From positions 712,280 to 776,279 of the forward strand of contig NZ_JAAWWL010000002.1 of NCBI RefSeq assembly GCF_012272815.1: a DNA stretch of 64,000 bases, read 5' to 3'. The number at the start of each line of letters is the position of its first letter. Within the stretch, counting starts at the first letter, position 1. Origin of the DNA: Croceivirga thetidis (GTDB lineage Bacteria > Bacteroidota > Bacteroidia > Flavobacteriales > Flavobacteriaceae). This document shows positions 38,684 through 47,128 of the stretch, in pieces. A program made the position numbers and the translations under genes. The notes beneath the pieces are model-generated. The model saw nothing but the letters and a program-made list of their open reading frames with translations. It searched no databases and was not told the DNA's origin.

Positions 38684-41464
38684 TCAAAATTTAAAGTTAT
38701 ACGTAATTGAGGGTACTGGGATTGCAAAAATTGAGCTTTGCAACGCCCTAACTTCACCGTTTTCGGTTACAAAGAATACGGAATAGGGATTATTTCTACC
38801 CAAAACGTTGTAAACCTGAATAGTCACAAAACTGTGGGCCAGTTTATTCTTTTTGTGGTTGCCTTCGATGTTTATGCCCAAATCCAAACGATAAAAATCT
38901 GGAATGCGGAACTGGTTTCGTTCACTGAAGGCTACAAAGTCGGCATTGTTGAAACGAAAAGTACCAATAGGATAGGTTACTGGGCGACCCGTCTGATAAA
39001 CGAAATTCATTGAAAAACTGAACCTTCTTGTTAAACGGTAATTAGCAATCAAGCTAACATCATGAGGCTTGTCAAAATTTGAAGGGAAAAACTCTCCATT
39101 ATTAATACGTTCGCTACTAAATGGGCTATCAAAACGATACAATGACCTTGAATAGGTATAGCTTAACCACCCATTAAAGTCTCCCCTATTTTTCTTCAGT
39201 AAAAACTCCACACCATAGGCTTTTCCATCACCTTGTAAAATCTCGGTTTCGACATTCTCATTTAAAAAGAGATTAGCACCCGTTTTAAAATCGAGTACAT
39301 TCTGCATGCGTTTGTAATAGCCCTCGATACTGGCTTCGTACATGTTGTCATTAAAGTTTCGATACAAACCCAAAGCCGCTTGATAGCCTGTTTGGGGTTC
39401 AATGTTCAAATCAGACAATTTCCAAGTGTCAATTGGCGAGACCGTAGTATTGTTGGTGAGGGTATGCAGAAATTGATAAGAATTATTAAAGCTTGCCTTA
39501 ATGGAAAAATCTGGCGTAAATAGATAACGAGCAGAAACACGCGCTTCTGGTCCGCCATAGGTTTCTATAACTTCTCCGCTATCATAAGTTATGGTGTCAC
39601 GAACCGTGGATTCGTTTCTTGGAAAACCCTCTTCATAAGTTCTTTGGGTACCGTCACCCAATGCTGCAAAGAAGGCATAACGTACGCCAAGATTTACCAA
39701 GAGTTTATCGGATAATTTGATTTCGTCGCCCAGAAACAACGCTCCTTCCACTGCCCTTTCTCGAGCAATCTCGATGTTCTGAATATCGGATTCCGAGCCC
39801 GCAGGTTCAATACTGCCAGGATTTACACTATAGAATTTACCTGAAAAACCATAATCGAAGCTATGTTTGTCATTTAAGCGGGTATTTAATTTGTACCGAA
39901 GTTCGGTTTCATTAATAGCATAGTCCAACTCAAAATCACGGTTACCTTCCCCATCAAAATCAATTCCGAAACGATAGTCACTATTCCCCGCTGTTAGTAC
40001 ACCATTTGTTTTTTCACCCAAACGATGTGCCCATCTAGTGGAAAACAGTCGGTTACTATAATTATAAAGTGAATCTGAGGTAATACTGAAATCATCCCTG
40101 CTGAAATAGGCGGTACCACGAACTTCACTGTTCTCATTGAATTTGTGGTGGTATTTTAAAATTCCATCAAAAAAAGACGCCTGACTGTTGTTCAATGATT
40201 CATCGTCTAAAGATCTCAAAATCCAATCGGCATAAGCACCCCTAGCTCCTACAATTACTGAAGATGCTTCTTTTTTTAGCGGGATTTCCAAGGCTAAATT
40301 TCCGGTTACTGGACCAATGGAACCTTCACCTGATAATTTTTCAACATTGCCATTTTTGGTTTCTATATCAAATACGGAAGATAAACGGCCACCAAATTCC
40401 ATAGGTACTGAACCTTTATAGATGTTCACACGTTCCGTCGTAAAGGGATTCAAAGCTTGAAAAATGCCAAAAAAATGGGTTGGATTGTAAATTACAGCAT
40501 CATCCAATAATACCAGATTCTGGTCGGTTTTGCCTCCTCTTACATTCAAACCGGTGGCGCCCTCTCCGGCAGAAGATATACCTGGTAATGCCTTTGCCAC
40601 CTCTAATATGTTTCGTTCACCAAGTACCAATGGAATATTCTTTGATTCTTCTGCATCGATTTGTTCTGTTCCTGTCTGTGAATCCACCACGTTGCTTACC
40701 GCATCTGCTTCAACAACAACTTCATCAAGCTCTTCCAAACCCTCTTTAAGTCTTAAATTGAGTCTGCCATCATTGTACATGATTACTTCTCGTTCTGTAC
40801 CCTCAATACCCATTGCCGAGGTTGTCAATAAATTGTAGCCTGCAGGAATTTGAATTTGATAATTACCCTGCTCGTCGGTAACGGCTACCCTGTTTGAGCC
40901 TTTTATTTGTATTGCCAAGTCTGGAATAGCCTCGCCTGTTCTGGCATTCAAGATTTGTCCAGATAAATTGTAAAATGATCTTAGGTTATCTCGGTCAGTC
41001 TTTCCAATTCTTACTGGTGGGTATCTTCTTTTGCCTTCAGACTTTGGAACATCATAAAAAGAAGGTGGAGGAATATTTTGATTGATACGATTTTGTTGCT
41101 CGGCCAATTGAAGTGAATCGGTTTCATCAACAAAACCAAATGGTAGCTCATCATATACCAAACTATTTTGTTGAAGAAAAATTCGCTTTTCACTATCCCT
41201 AACAAAGTAATTTAATTCCGTTTCGTTTAAAAGTTGGTCGAGAATGGTAGAAAGGGAATCTGCATCGAAAGTTCCATTCACATATTTATTATTAACCCAA
41301 TCATCAAGGAAGAAGAATTGATACCCCGATGATTTTTCTAATTGTAAAATGGCAGATTTCAATGGAATACTATCAAACTCCATTTTAGCAGGAACATCCT
41401 GCCCTCTAACAAATACACCCAATAAAATAAGGGTACATACCAGTAGATTGGTCGGTTTAAACAT
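38684..41464 (-). CDS. TonB-dependent receptor with N-terminal STN domain (module 1)
   Basis: 926 residues: signal peptide MFKPTNLLVCTLILLGVFVRG, STN domain (about 29-95, IPLKSAILQLEKSSGYQFFF), a proline-rich linker, a carboxypeptidase-regulatory-like domain (about 167-240), the plug (about 255-400) with LPGISSAGEGATGLNVRGGK and VLLDDAVIYNPTHFFG, and a barrel ending PSITYNFKF. The STN domain is used by some receptors to contact a FecR-type anti-sigma factor, but no FecR or ECF sigma gene is in the window. It heads the operon receptor > three DUF4249 lipoproteins > MG2 protein. Confidence 0.94.
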   Translation of the reverse strand: MFKPTNLLVCTLILLGVFVRGQDVPAKMEFDSIPLKSAILQLEKSSGYQFFFLDDWVNNKYVNGTFDADSLSTILDQLLNETELNYFVRDSEKRIFLQQNSLVYDELPFGFVDETDSLQLAEQQNRINQNIPPPSFYDVPKSEGKRRYPPVRIGKTDRDNLRSFYNLSGQILNARTGEAIPDLAIQIKGSNRVAVTDEQGNYQIQIPAGYNLLTTSAMGIEGTEREVIMYNDGRLNLRLKEGLEELDEVVVEADAVSNVVDSQTGTEQIDAEESKNIPLVLGERNILEVAKALPGISSAGEGATGLNVRGGKTDQNLVLLDDAVIYNPTHFFGIFQALNPFTTERVNIYKGSVPMEFGGRLSSVFDIETKNGNVEKLSGEGSIGPVTGNLALEIPLKKEASSVIVGARGAYADWILRSLDDESLNNSQASFFDGILKYHHKFNENSEVRGTAYFSRDDFSITSDSLYNYSNRLFSTRWAHRLGEKTNGVLTAGNSDYRFGIDFDGEGNRDFELDYAINETELRYKLNTRLNDKHSFDYGFSGKFYSVNPGSIEPAGSESDIQNIEIARERAVEGALFLGDEIKLSDKLLVNLGVRYAFFAALGDGTQRTYEEGFPRNESTVRDTITYDSGEVIETYGGPEARVSARYLFTPDFSIKASFNNSYQFLHTLTNNTTVSPIDTWKLSDLNIEPQTGYQAALGLYRNFNDNMYEASIEGYYKRMQNVLDFKTGANLFLNENVETEILQGDGKAYGVEFLLKKNRGDFNGWLSYTYSRSLYRFDSPFSSERINNGEFFPSNFDKPHDVSLIANYRLTRRFSFSMNFVYQTGRPVTYPIGTFRFNNADFVAFSERNQFRIPDFYRLDLGINIEGNHKKNKLAHSFVTIQVYNVLGRNNPYSVFFVTENGEVRALQSSIFAIPVPSITYNFKF

Positions 41465-41473
41465 TTGGTCGAA

Positions 41474-41495
41474 TTAGCTATTCAGCTAAAAGATA
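41474..41495. promoter_or_regulatory. Promoter-like element and inverted repeat upstream of receptor 1
   Basis: TTAGCT-ATTC-AGCTAA (41474-41489) lies 10 bp upstream of the receptor start. Overlapping it on the minus strand is TATCTTTT (41488-41495), a 7/8 match to the TAnnTTTG -7 consensus. Together they could be the promoter and operator of the whole surface locus. The gap to the preceding gene is only 70 bp, so a promoter must lie here if the locus is not read from further upstream. Confidence 0.4.
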
Positions 41496-41534
41496 CGACT
41501 AAAAATGATTAAAAAATATACCCTTACGGAGATG

Positions 41535-43931
41535 TCAATTTTTTAAGGTGAAGACTAATTTATCCTCAGAATTAGCCTTAATTTCTTGCTCATTCATCAT
41601 CATTTTTCGGAACTCACCATTCACATACATTTCGGCTTGGTCCTTGTAATGCTTACTCATGGGATTCCCAGACTGCCCAGTAGGTAGAATACTTATGCTA
41701 TTCTCAATATCGGAAAAGTCGATGATGCGCCTTGTTGATGGTATACTGGTAACTTTGTAAGAGCCATCTTCCAAGGTTCTGAATCCTTGATTGTTCAATG
41801 TCTCACCTGTACCTACTGAAGGAAAAGGACCTACATTAAAATATTTTCGTAACGATTCCACACGGCCAATTGGATGGTCGTGTTCTAAAAAATGAACCCT
41901 ATCCCAGGTCCATGTTTCGGTATCATCGCCATATGCAGCCGACAATTCTTTCCATGTCACGTCGAAAGTTGCGGCCAAGATTGCAGACTTCGACTCTTTG
42001 ATATCTGTTGTAGTAACATTGTCCCACCAAGCGGAATCTTCATTTTCAAAAACCTTGTGAAGTTTTAATTGATTTCCATAGGAATAGTATTCTTCCATAG
42101 AATCAAATTCATCAGCGAATAATTCTCTATGAAGGTTATCTCTGAATTTTTCGTAAAAAACGCCTCCAATACTCTTTAGACCAAAGGTTCCGTCCCAATC
42201 CAATAATTTTTCAACATAGGCCACTTGAGTCTCGTTTAGCTTGTCAACGTCAACAGCTGACAGACAATCAACTAAAAACTCCGATGCCGTTCTAAGTTCA
42301 ACGTCATTGGCAAGATCTGCCATATCTTGACGTGTCCATCCAAGCGGTTTTTCGTTCATTGCATCAACAATGCGCCCTGCGCGATGCCATGATTTTGAGA
42401 AATATCCTGGAACATACATTCCTGCGGTCGAATCTGGCTGGTTGTTTGCCGAAAAGACATAATTCTGTGGAGGATTAATACATCTTGGATTTTTTGAAAA
42501 ATCAAGATACTCCAAAGGGTCATCTTCTCCAGAAGCTCCATCTAAAATAAATTTTGTACTTGTGCTATCTGGCATTCGATAAAGTTTGGCCGTTCCCCAC
42601 CACGCGACGTTGCCTTCTGCATCGCCATACATGACATTTAAACCTGGTGCATGAATTTTAGGTAAAGAGGCTTCAAATTCATCAATTGAATTTGCGTGAT
42701 TCAATTCAAATAAACCATGCAGCATTTGATTCTCAAACTGTGTATAAATCCAGTGCATACTCACCGGAGTATCAACAATAACCCGAGTTCTATTGGCATA
42801 ATTGGCGTTCACTATGGGGCCGCGGTGGGTCTTCTTATATTGGAACTCAACGTCACCAACCTCTTTAACCTTAATGGTTTTAGAAACATACTCGAACTTT
42901 CTCCACTCGTCTTTAAACTTGTATAAAGTGGTGTCAGTAGGATGATTCTCCTCGTAGTAAAAATTAGTGTCGTCATTAGCCAACATTGTCAACCCATGGG
43001 CCATTTTTCTATTGTGTGCCAACAAAGGAAAAGGCACCCCTGCTAAGTAATATCCGTATTTTTCATAATCTGGGGTAACCAGGTGTGCCTCGTACCAAAC
43101 AGAAGGTTGTGCTTGAGCAATATGTGGGTCGTTTTCAAATAAAACTGCACCTGTGGCCGTTTTTTCAGAGGCCAAAACCCAACTATTACTGCCATATATT
43201 TCAGGAATTGGAAGATTCTCAAGTGCATGATTGATTTTCTCATGAATAGCCACCAAATCTGTTCTCGTAGAGTCTTGGTAATACGGAATTTTTATAGCAT
43301 CATTTGGGTTCTCTTCAAACAATTCGGCCGTGTATATAGAATCTAGGCGCCCTAATAAGTTTGTGTTCACGATATCCCTTGCACCTTTATTGAAGGTAAA
43401 ACCCATATACGCTACAGCATTCATTACGTCTTTTATTTCAAATGGACTTTTTTCTAGCCCGGTTAGGTAAAACTCAACTGGTGTAGGGCCTGATTCAATA
43501 AATTGATTTACACCTTTTAAATAAGATTCGGACAATTTAAGAACGGGGTCATTTGGGTCCATACTGGCCAAATTGTCCTCATTATATTCATCAATACCTA
43601 AAGACAAAAAGAACTTGTCTGTTTCCAAGGTAACTTCCCCAAAGATTTCAGAGAGCTTTCCAGAACCAGCCCTCCGTAACAATTCCATTTGCCAAAGTCT
43701 GTCCTGTGCATGTACATAGCCCAAGGCAGTTAATGCATCTGATTCGTTATCAGCATAAATATGAGGTATACCATAAGTATCAAAATAAACTTCAACTTCT
43801 GCAGAAATACCTTCTAAATCGTGTTCCCCTTCGTAGGTTGGAGTTAAGGAATTTAGAAATAAAAATCCGCCGAAAATCAACAAGATTAGGATACCTAAGA
43901 GAATGAGAAGAAACTTGTACCGCTTTTTCAT
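41535..43931 (-). CDS. Penicillin acylase family protein (Ntn hydrolase)
   Basis: 798 residues: an N-terminal membrane anchor or signal (KFLLILLGILILLIFGGFLF, residues 6-25), then the alpha-part with YFDTYGIPHIYADNESDALT and GYVHAQDRLWQMELLRRAGS, and the auto-cleavage site G247-S248-N249-S250-W251 in which S248 becomes the N-terminal nucleophile of the beta chain. FENDPHIAQAQPSVWYEAHL (about 265-285) is the next conserved block. The enzyme hydrolyses an amide side chain; substrates across this family range from beta-lactams to acyl-homoserine lactones, and none can be chosen here. It is 70 bp upstream of the receptor operon on the same strand. Confidence 0.93.
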   Translation of the reverse strand: MKKRYKFLLILLGILILLIFGGFLFLNSLTPTYEGEHDLEGISAEVEVYFDTYGIPHIYADNESDALTALGYVHAQDRLWQMELLRRAGSGKLSEIFGEVTLETDKFFLSLGIDEYNEDNLASMDPNDPVLKLSESYLKGVNQFIESGPTPVEFYLTGLEKSPFEIKDVMNAVAYMGFTFNKGARDIVNTNLLGRLDSIYTAELFEENPNDAIKIPYYQDSTRTDLVAIHEKINHALENLPIPEIYGSNSWVLASEKTATGAVLFENDPHIAQAQPSVWYEAHLVTPDYEKYGYYLAGVPFPLLAHNRKMAHGLTMLANDDTNFYYEENHPTDTTLYKFKDEWRKFEYVSKTIKVKEVGDVEFQYKKTHRGPIVNANYANRTRVIVDTPVSMHWIYTQFENQMLHGLFELNHANSIDEFEASLPKIHAPGLNVMYGDAEGNVAWWGTAKLYRMPDSTSTKFILDGASGEDDPLEYLDFSKNPRCINPPQNYVFSANNQPDSTAGMYVPGYFSKSWHRAGRIVDAMNEKPLGWTRQDMADLANDVELRTASEFLVDCLSAVDVDKLNETQVAYVEKLLDWDGTFGLKSIGGVFYEKFRDNLHRELFADEFDSMEEYYSYGNQLKLHKVFENEDSAWWDNVTTTDIKESKSAILAATFDVTWKELSAAYGDDTETWTWDRVHFLEHDHPIGRVESLRKYFNVGPFPSVGTGETLNNQGFRTLEDGSYKVTSIPSTRRIIDFSDIENSISILPTGQSGNPMSKHYKDQAEMYVNGEFRKMMMNEQEIKANSEDKLVFTLKN

Positions 43932-43961
43932 TTGGTCTTTGAGTTACGTTAGTTCCCAAAT

Positions 43962-45263
43962 TTAACCAATTTTGACCCTCAGAATTTGTTGTGTTGATTT
44001 TTCGACTTTAAATCTATTGTCAGCGCGATAACCTACTACCCAGACAATTTGATCGTTCGAACATAAAAGCCACACTTCTTCCTTGGTATATTGGTCTATC
44101 TTCTCATCCTTTAAAAATTTGGAAAGTTTTTTCTTGCCTTCCATACCAAATGGTACAAACCAATCTCCTTTCCTTTTTTTTCTTAGAACTAAAGGGTACT
44201 TAAGCTTATCCTTATCAACATAAAGCGTGTTTTTTGTGAACCCATCGAATTCTTCGACCAATTCAAAATTGAGTTTTAAAGGTTTGTCAATTCTTTTATC
44301 TGTTTCTTGAATTGAAATGGCGTCTTGACTTTCTGTTGACGGTAAAGCTTGCAGAATTAAACTTTTACGATCTTTTAATAACCGATGTGTGTTGGAACGA
44401 ATTTCCTTACCGCTAGTTCCATCCAATAAGCGTAGCATATCCTCCCACTGGGTAAATCCAAATTCAGCAAAGATTAAGTATAGAAGGTCCTCTTTAGGAT
44501 TTTGCTTTTGCAATTTTTTAATTGAAATCTTGATGAAATTATCCTTCAATTCAAACAGTTTCTTTTGGATTTCAAATTTGTAACGTTTCAAAATCTCTTT
44601 TGTCGAACCCAAGTGATTCAGGGTCTTTTCAAAGTTTTGAAGAAATTCTGGGTTCAGGTCCTTTAGACTGGGCACAACCTCGTGCCTGATTTTATTTCGT
44701 AAATATTTTGTTTCCGAATTGCTGGCGTCTTCCCTCCAATTCAAATTGTTATCTAAGGCATAGTCCTTAATTTCATCTCTTGTAAATTGTAACAAAGGTC
44801 GGATTATGCGCCCATTTTCTTCGGGAATTCCGGTTAAACCAGCTAATCCGGTGCCGCGCGAGAGGTTAATTAAAAACGTTTCGAGGTTATCATCTAAATG
44901 ATGCGCGGTAAGCACATTTTTGAAACCATGTTCCCAAATCAGTTCTTTAAACCATTGGTAACGCAAATCTCTGGCTGTCGTTTGAATTGAACCCTTTTTT
45001 TCATTTGATTTGAGGTCAAAACTTTTTACAAAAACCCTTTTGTTCAGCGAATCCCCTAATTCACGTACTAAAGTTTCATCTGCATCACTATCCTTTCCCC
45101 TAAGCTTGTAATTGCAATGCGCCAAGGCAAAATTCAACTTCAATTCATGACACAAATGAACCAGGGTTATGCTGTCAAGTCCACCGCTACAAGCAATTAA
45201 TAGTGAGGTCTTATTCGTTTTCCAATGCCACTGAGCAATATGTTCTTTAAATTTTTCTAGCAA
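43962..45263 (-). CDS. tilS: tRNA(Ile)-lysidine synthase
   Basis: 433 residues. The N-terminal PP-loop ATPase motif SGGLDSITLVHL (about residues 26-37) activates C34 of the CAU-anticodon tRNA-Ile for lysine attachment. AHCNYKLRGKDSDADE, TAHHLDDNLETFLINLSRGT and LAGLTGIPE are the usual TilS segments. The C-terminal domain with RKKRKGDWFVPFGM and KKKLSKFLKDEK binds the tRNA. The gene begins 4 bp after the flavin reductase stop, so they are co-transcribed. Essential in most bacteria because it allows reading of AUA codons. Confidence 0.95.
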   Translation of the reverse strand: MLEKFKEHIAQWHWKTNKTSLLIACSGGLDSITLVHLCHELKLNFALAHCNYKLRGKDSDADETLVRELGDSLNKRVFVKSFDLKSNEKKGSIQTTARDLRYQWFKELIWEHGFKNVLTAHHLDDNLETFLINLSRGTGLAGLTGIPEENGRIIRPLLQFTRDEIKDYALDNNLNWREDASNSETKYLRNKIRHEVVPSLKDLNPEFLQNFEKTLNHLGSTKEILKRYKFEIQKKLFELKDNFIKISIKKLQKQNPKEDLLYLIFAEFGFTQWEDMLRLLDGTSGKEIRSNTHRLLKDRKSLILQALPSTESQDAISIQETDKRIDKPLKLNFELVEEFDGFTKNTLYVDKDKLKYPLVLRKKRKGDWFVPFGMEGKKKLSKFLKDEKIDQYTKEEVWLLCSNDQIVWVVGYRADNRFKVEKSTQQILRVKIG

Positions 45264-45267
45264 AAGA

Positions 45268-45801
45268 CTATAAACTGTTTAAAAAGCGTTGCAAAGCTTC
45301 TTTATGGGCATCTGACAATTCTGAATCAGTAATACCCAAATCCGCATCAAAATTCTCATGGAAAAACGGGAGTGAAAAAGTGGCGCAAATCTCAGCACCA
45401 AATCGAGGTAAGAGACTCTCAATTACACCCAGTGCACCAATTCCTCCCCTTTTTCCTGGTGCGGTTGACATTAGCAAAACCTTTTTGTCCAAAAGAAATT
45501 TTCGCTCTAAACGAGAAAGCCAATCCAACACATTTTTAAAATAGGCAGAAGGATTCCCATTGTGTTCATTTACAGATATGATAAGTCCATCAACCTTCTG
45601 GATGTCGTTTTTGAATTCGACCAGTGAATTGGAATAGCCTTCTTTTTTTTCGGTATCCTCACTGAACATCGGGAAAGGGTAATTCGCTAGGTTCAAGGTT
45701 TGAATCTGGTGACCTTCGACCAATTTAACAGTGTATTTTACTAATTTATAATTAATGGAAGTTGAAGAATTACTCCCTGCAAATGCTAAAAGTTGAGCCA
45801 T
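45268..45801 (-). CDS. NADPH-dependent FMN reductase family protein
   Basis: 177 residues with a flavodoxin-like fold: FAGSNSSTSINYKLVKYTV (residues 7-25) is the phosphate-binding loop for FMN, ISVNEHNGNPSAYFKNVLDW (about 75-94) is the second FMN contact, and VLLMSTAPGKRGGIGALGV the third. This is the standard azoreductase/NAD(P)H:FMN oxidoreductase pattern in flavobacteria. It precedes tilS by 4 bp. No specific substrate can be assigned. Confidence 0.9.
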   Translation of the reverse strand: MAQLLAFAGSNSSTSINYKLVKYTVKLVEGHQIQTLNLANYPFPMFSEDTEKKEGYSNSLVEFKNDIQKVDGLIISVNEHNGNPSAYFKNVLDWLSRLERKFLLDKKVLLMSTAPGKRGGIGALGVIESLLPRFGAEICATFSLPFFHENFDADLGITDSELSDAHKEALQRFLNSL

Positions 45802-45922
45802 TTTTTAAAATAAATAGGTTTTTCGCTAAAATACCCTAAATCAGATGGTTTTGTATGGATTTTCTCTAATTTCGCCCTGTTAAAAATCCAAATACGACCG
45901 GAAAGAGTATATAGGTTTACAA

Positions 45923-47125
45923 ATGGAGATCAAAACGCAGTCGAACCGCCTTTTTTTTATAGATGCCATGAGGGCATGGGCCATCTTAATGATGCTGCAA
46001 GGGCATTTTATTGACGGCCTTTTAGAACCCTCTTTTCGTGATTCATCGAACGCTGCCTATAATATTTGGTTGTATTTTAGAGGAATTACCGCCCCGGTAT
46101 TCTTTACCGTCTCCGGGTTTATATTCACTTATCTATTGGTACGTGTACCCCAAATCGGTTTTGAAAATCCGAGGGTAAAAAAGGGTATTCGCCGCGGATT
46201 ACAATTGTTATTAATTGGATATCTGCTACGACTTAACCTCTTTGGGCTATTCAAAGGAGAAATTTACGGAGCTTTCTTTTTGGTCGATGTGCTTCACTGC
46301 ATTGGTCTTTCAATACTCGCAATTATTGGTGTTTATTTGTTTGCCTCTAAAAGAAAGAAATTTGTCTTTCCATTGATTTTAGTTTCAATAACCTTGTTAT
46401 TGTTTCTGTTTGAACCAATTTACAAGCAGTTCAATTATGGGTTTTTGCCAGTCGGAATTGCAAATTATCTAAACAAGGTCAATGGCTCGGTTTTCACCAT
46501 AATACCCTGGTTAGGTTATGCCACCATTGGTGGAGCTTTAGCCCTGCTATTCAAAAGATTTAAGGATTTTAAATACCTATATCCAACAGCAATTATAATG
46601 GCACTTATAATTGGTAGCTCCTTATTGTTCTTTTCATCTCCCCTTTTTGCTTGGCTTTATGAAACGAGCGGTTTAGGCTTGTTCAACATGATACAATCAA
46701 ATAACTACCTCTTTATTCGTCTTGGTGATGTTTTTTTGGTGTTTGCCGTATTTATATTGGTTAGAAGTTTGTTGACCAATAAAACGATTCTAAAAATTGG
46801 CGCGAGTACGTTGACCATTTATGTGGTCCACTTTATAATTCTATATGGTAGTTTTACCGGATTGGGCCTTTACAGGTTCTTTCACCATGAACTACAACCG
46901 CTAATCGTTATTCCAGGAGCACTTCTATTCATGCTCGCTTGTACGGGTATTTCACTGAAATACATGAAGCACGAGGTCGAAATCAAGCAACAATTAACTA
47001 CAGCCATTCAATTTGGGAAGGAACAACTACTTTGGGTATACCAAAACTCATTGCCCTTAATAAAAGGATTGGTACATCGGTTGCGAATACTACTTCAGCG
47101 CTTGTTCGGTCTTATCAGAAACTAA
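45923..47125 (+). CDS. Membrane acyltransferase, heparan-alpha-glucosaminide N-acetyltransferase-like
   Basis: 400 residues with about 10 hydrophobic helices. The start RLFFIDAMRAWAILMMLQGH (residues 9-28) matches the R-x4-D-x-R-G-x-A-x2-M-x2-GH pattern of DUF1624/HGSNAT-type acyltransferases, where the His in helix 1 is the proposed acyl acceptor. ITAPVFFTVSGFIFTYLLV is the second landmark. The last 45 residues are amphipathic and helical without transmembrane character. Substrate unknown; acetylation of a surface sugar or lipid is the common inference. It is divergent from the flavin reductase and ends 3 bp from lpdA, convergent. Confidence 0.82.
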   Translation: MEIKTQSNRLFFIDAMRAWAILMMLQGHFIDGLLEPSFRDSSNAAYNIWLYFRGITAPVFFTVSGFIFTYLLVRVPQIGFENPRVKKGIRRGLQLLLIGYLLRLNLFGLFKGEIYGAFFLVDVLHCIGLSILAIIGVYLFASKRKKFVFPLILVSITLLLFLFEPIYKQFNYGFLPVGIANYLNKVNGSVFTIIPWLGYATIGGALALLFKRFKDFKYLYPTAIIMALIIGSSLLFFSSPLFAWLYETSGLGLFNMIQSNNYLFIRLGDVFLVFAVFILVRSLLTNKTILKIGASTLTIYVVHFIILYGSFTGLGLYRFFHHELQPLIVIPGALLFMLACTGISLKYMKHEVEIKQQLTTAIQFGKEQLLWVYQNSLPLIKGLVHRLRILLQRLFGLIRN

Positions 47126-47128
47126 CCC

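Noticed and set aside
38680-38757. Longer frame of the first DUF4249 gene
   Set aside because: It would overlap the receptor by 74 bases and lose the lipoprotein signal; the GTG at 38679 restores both.
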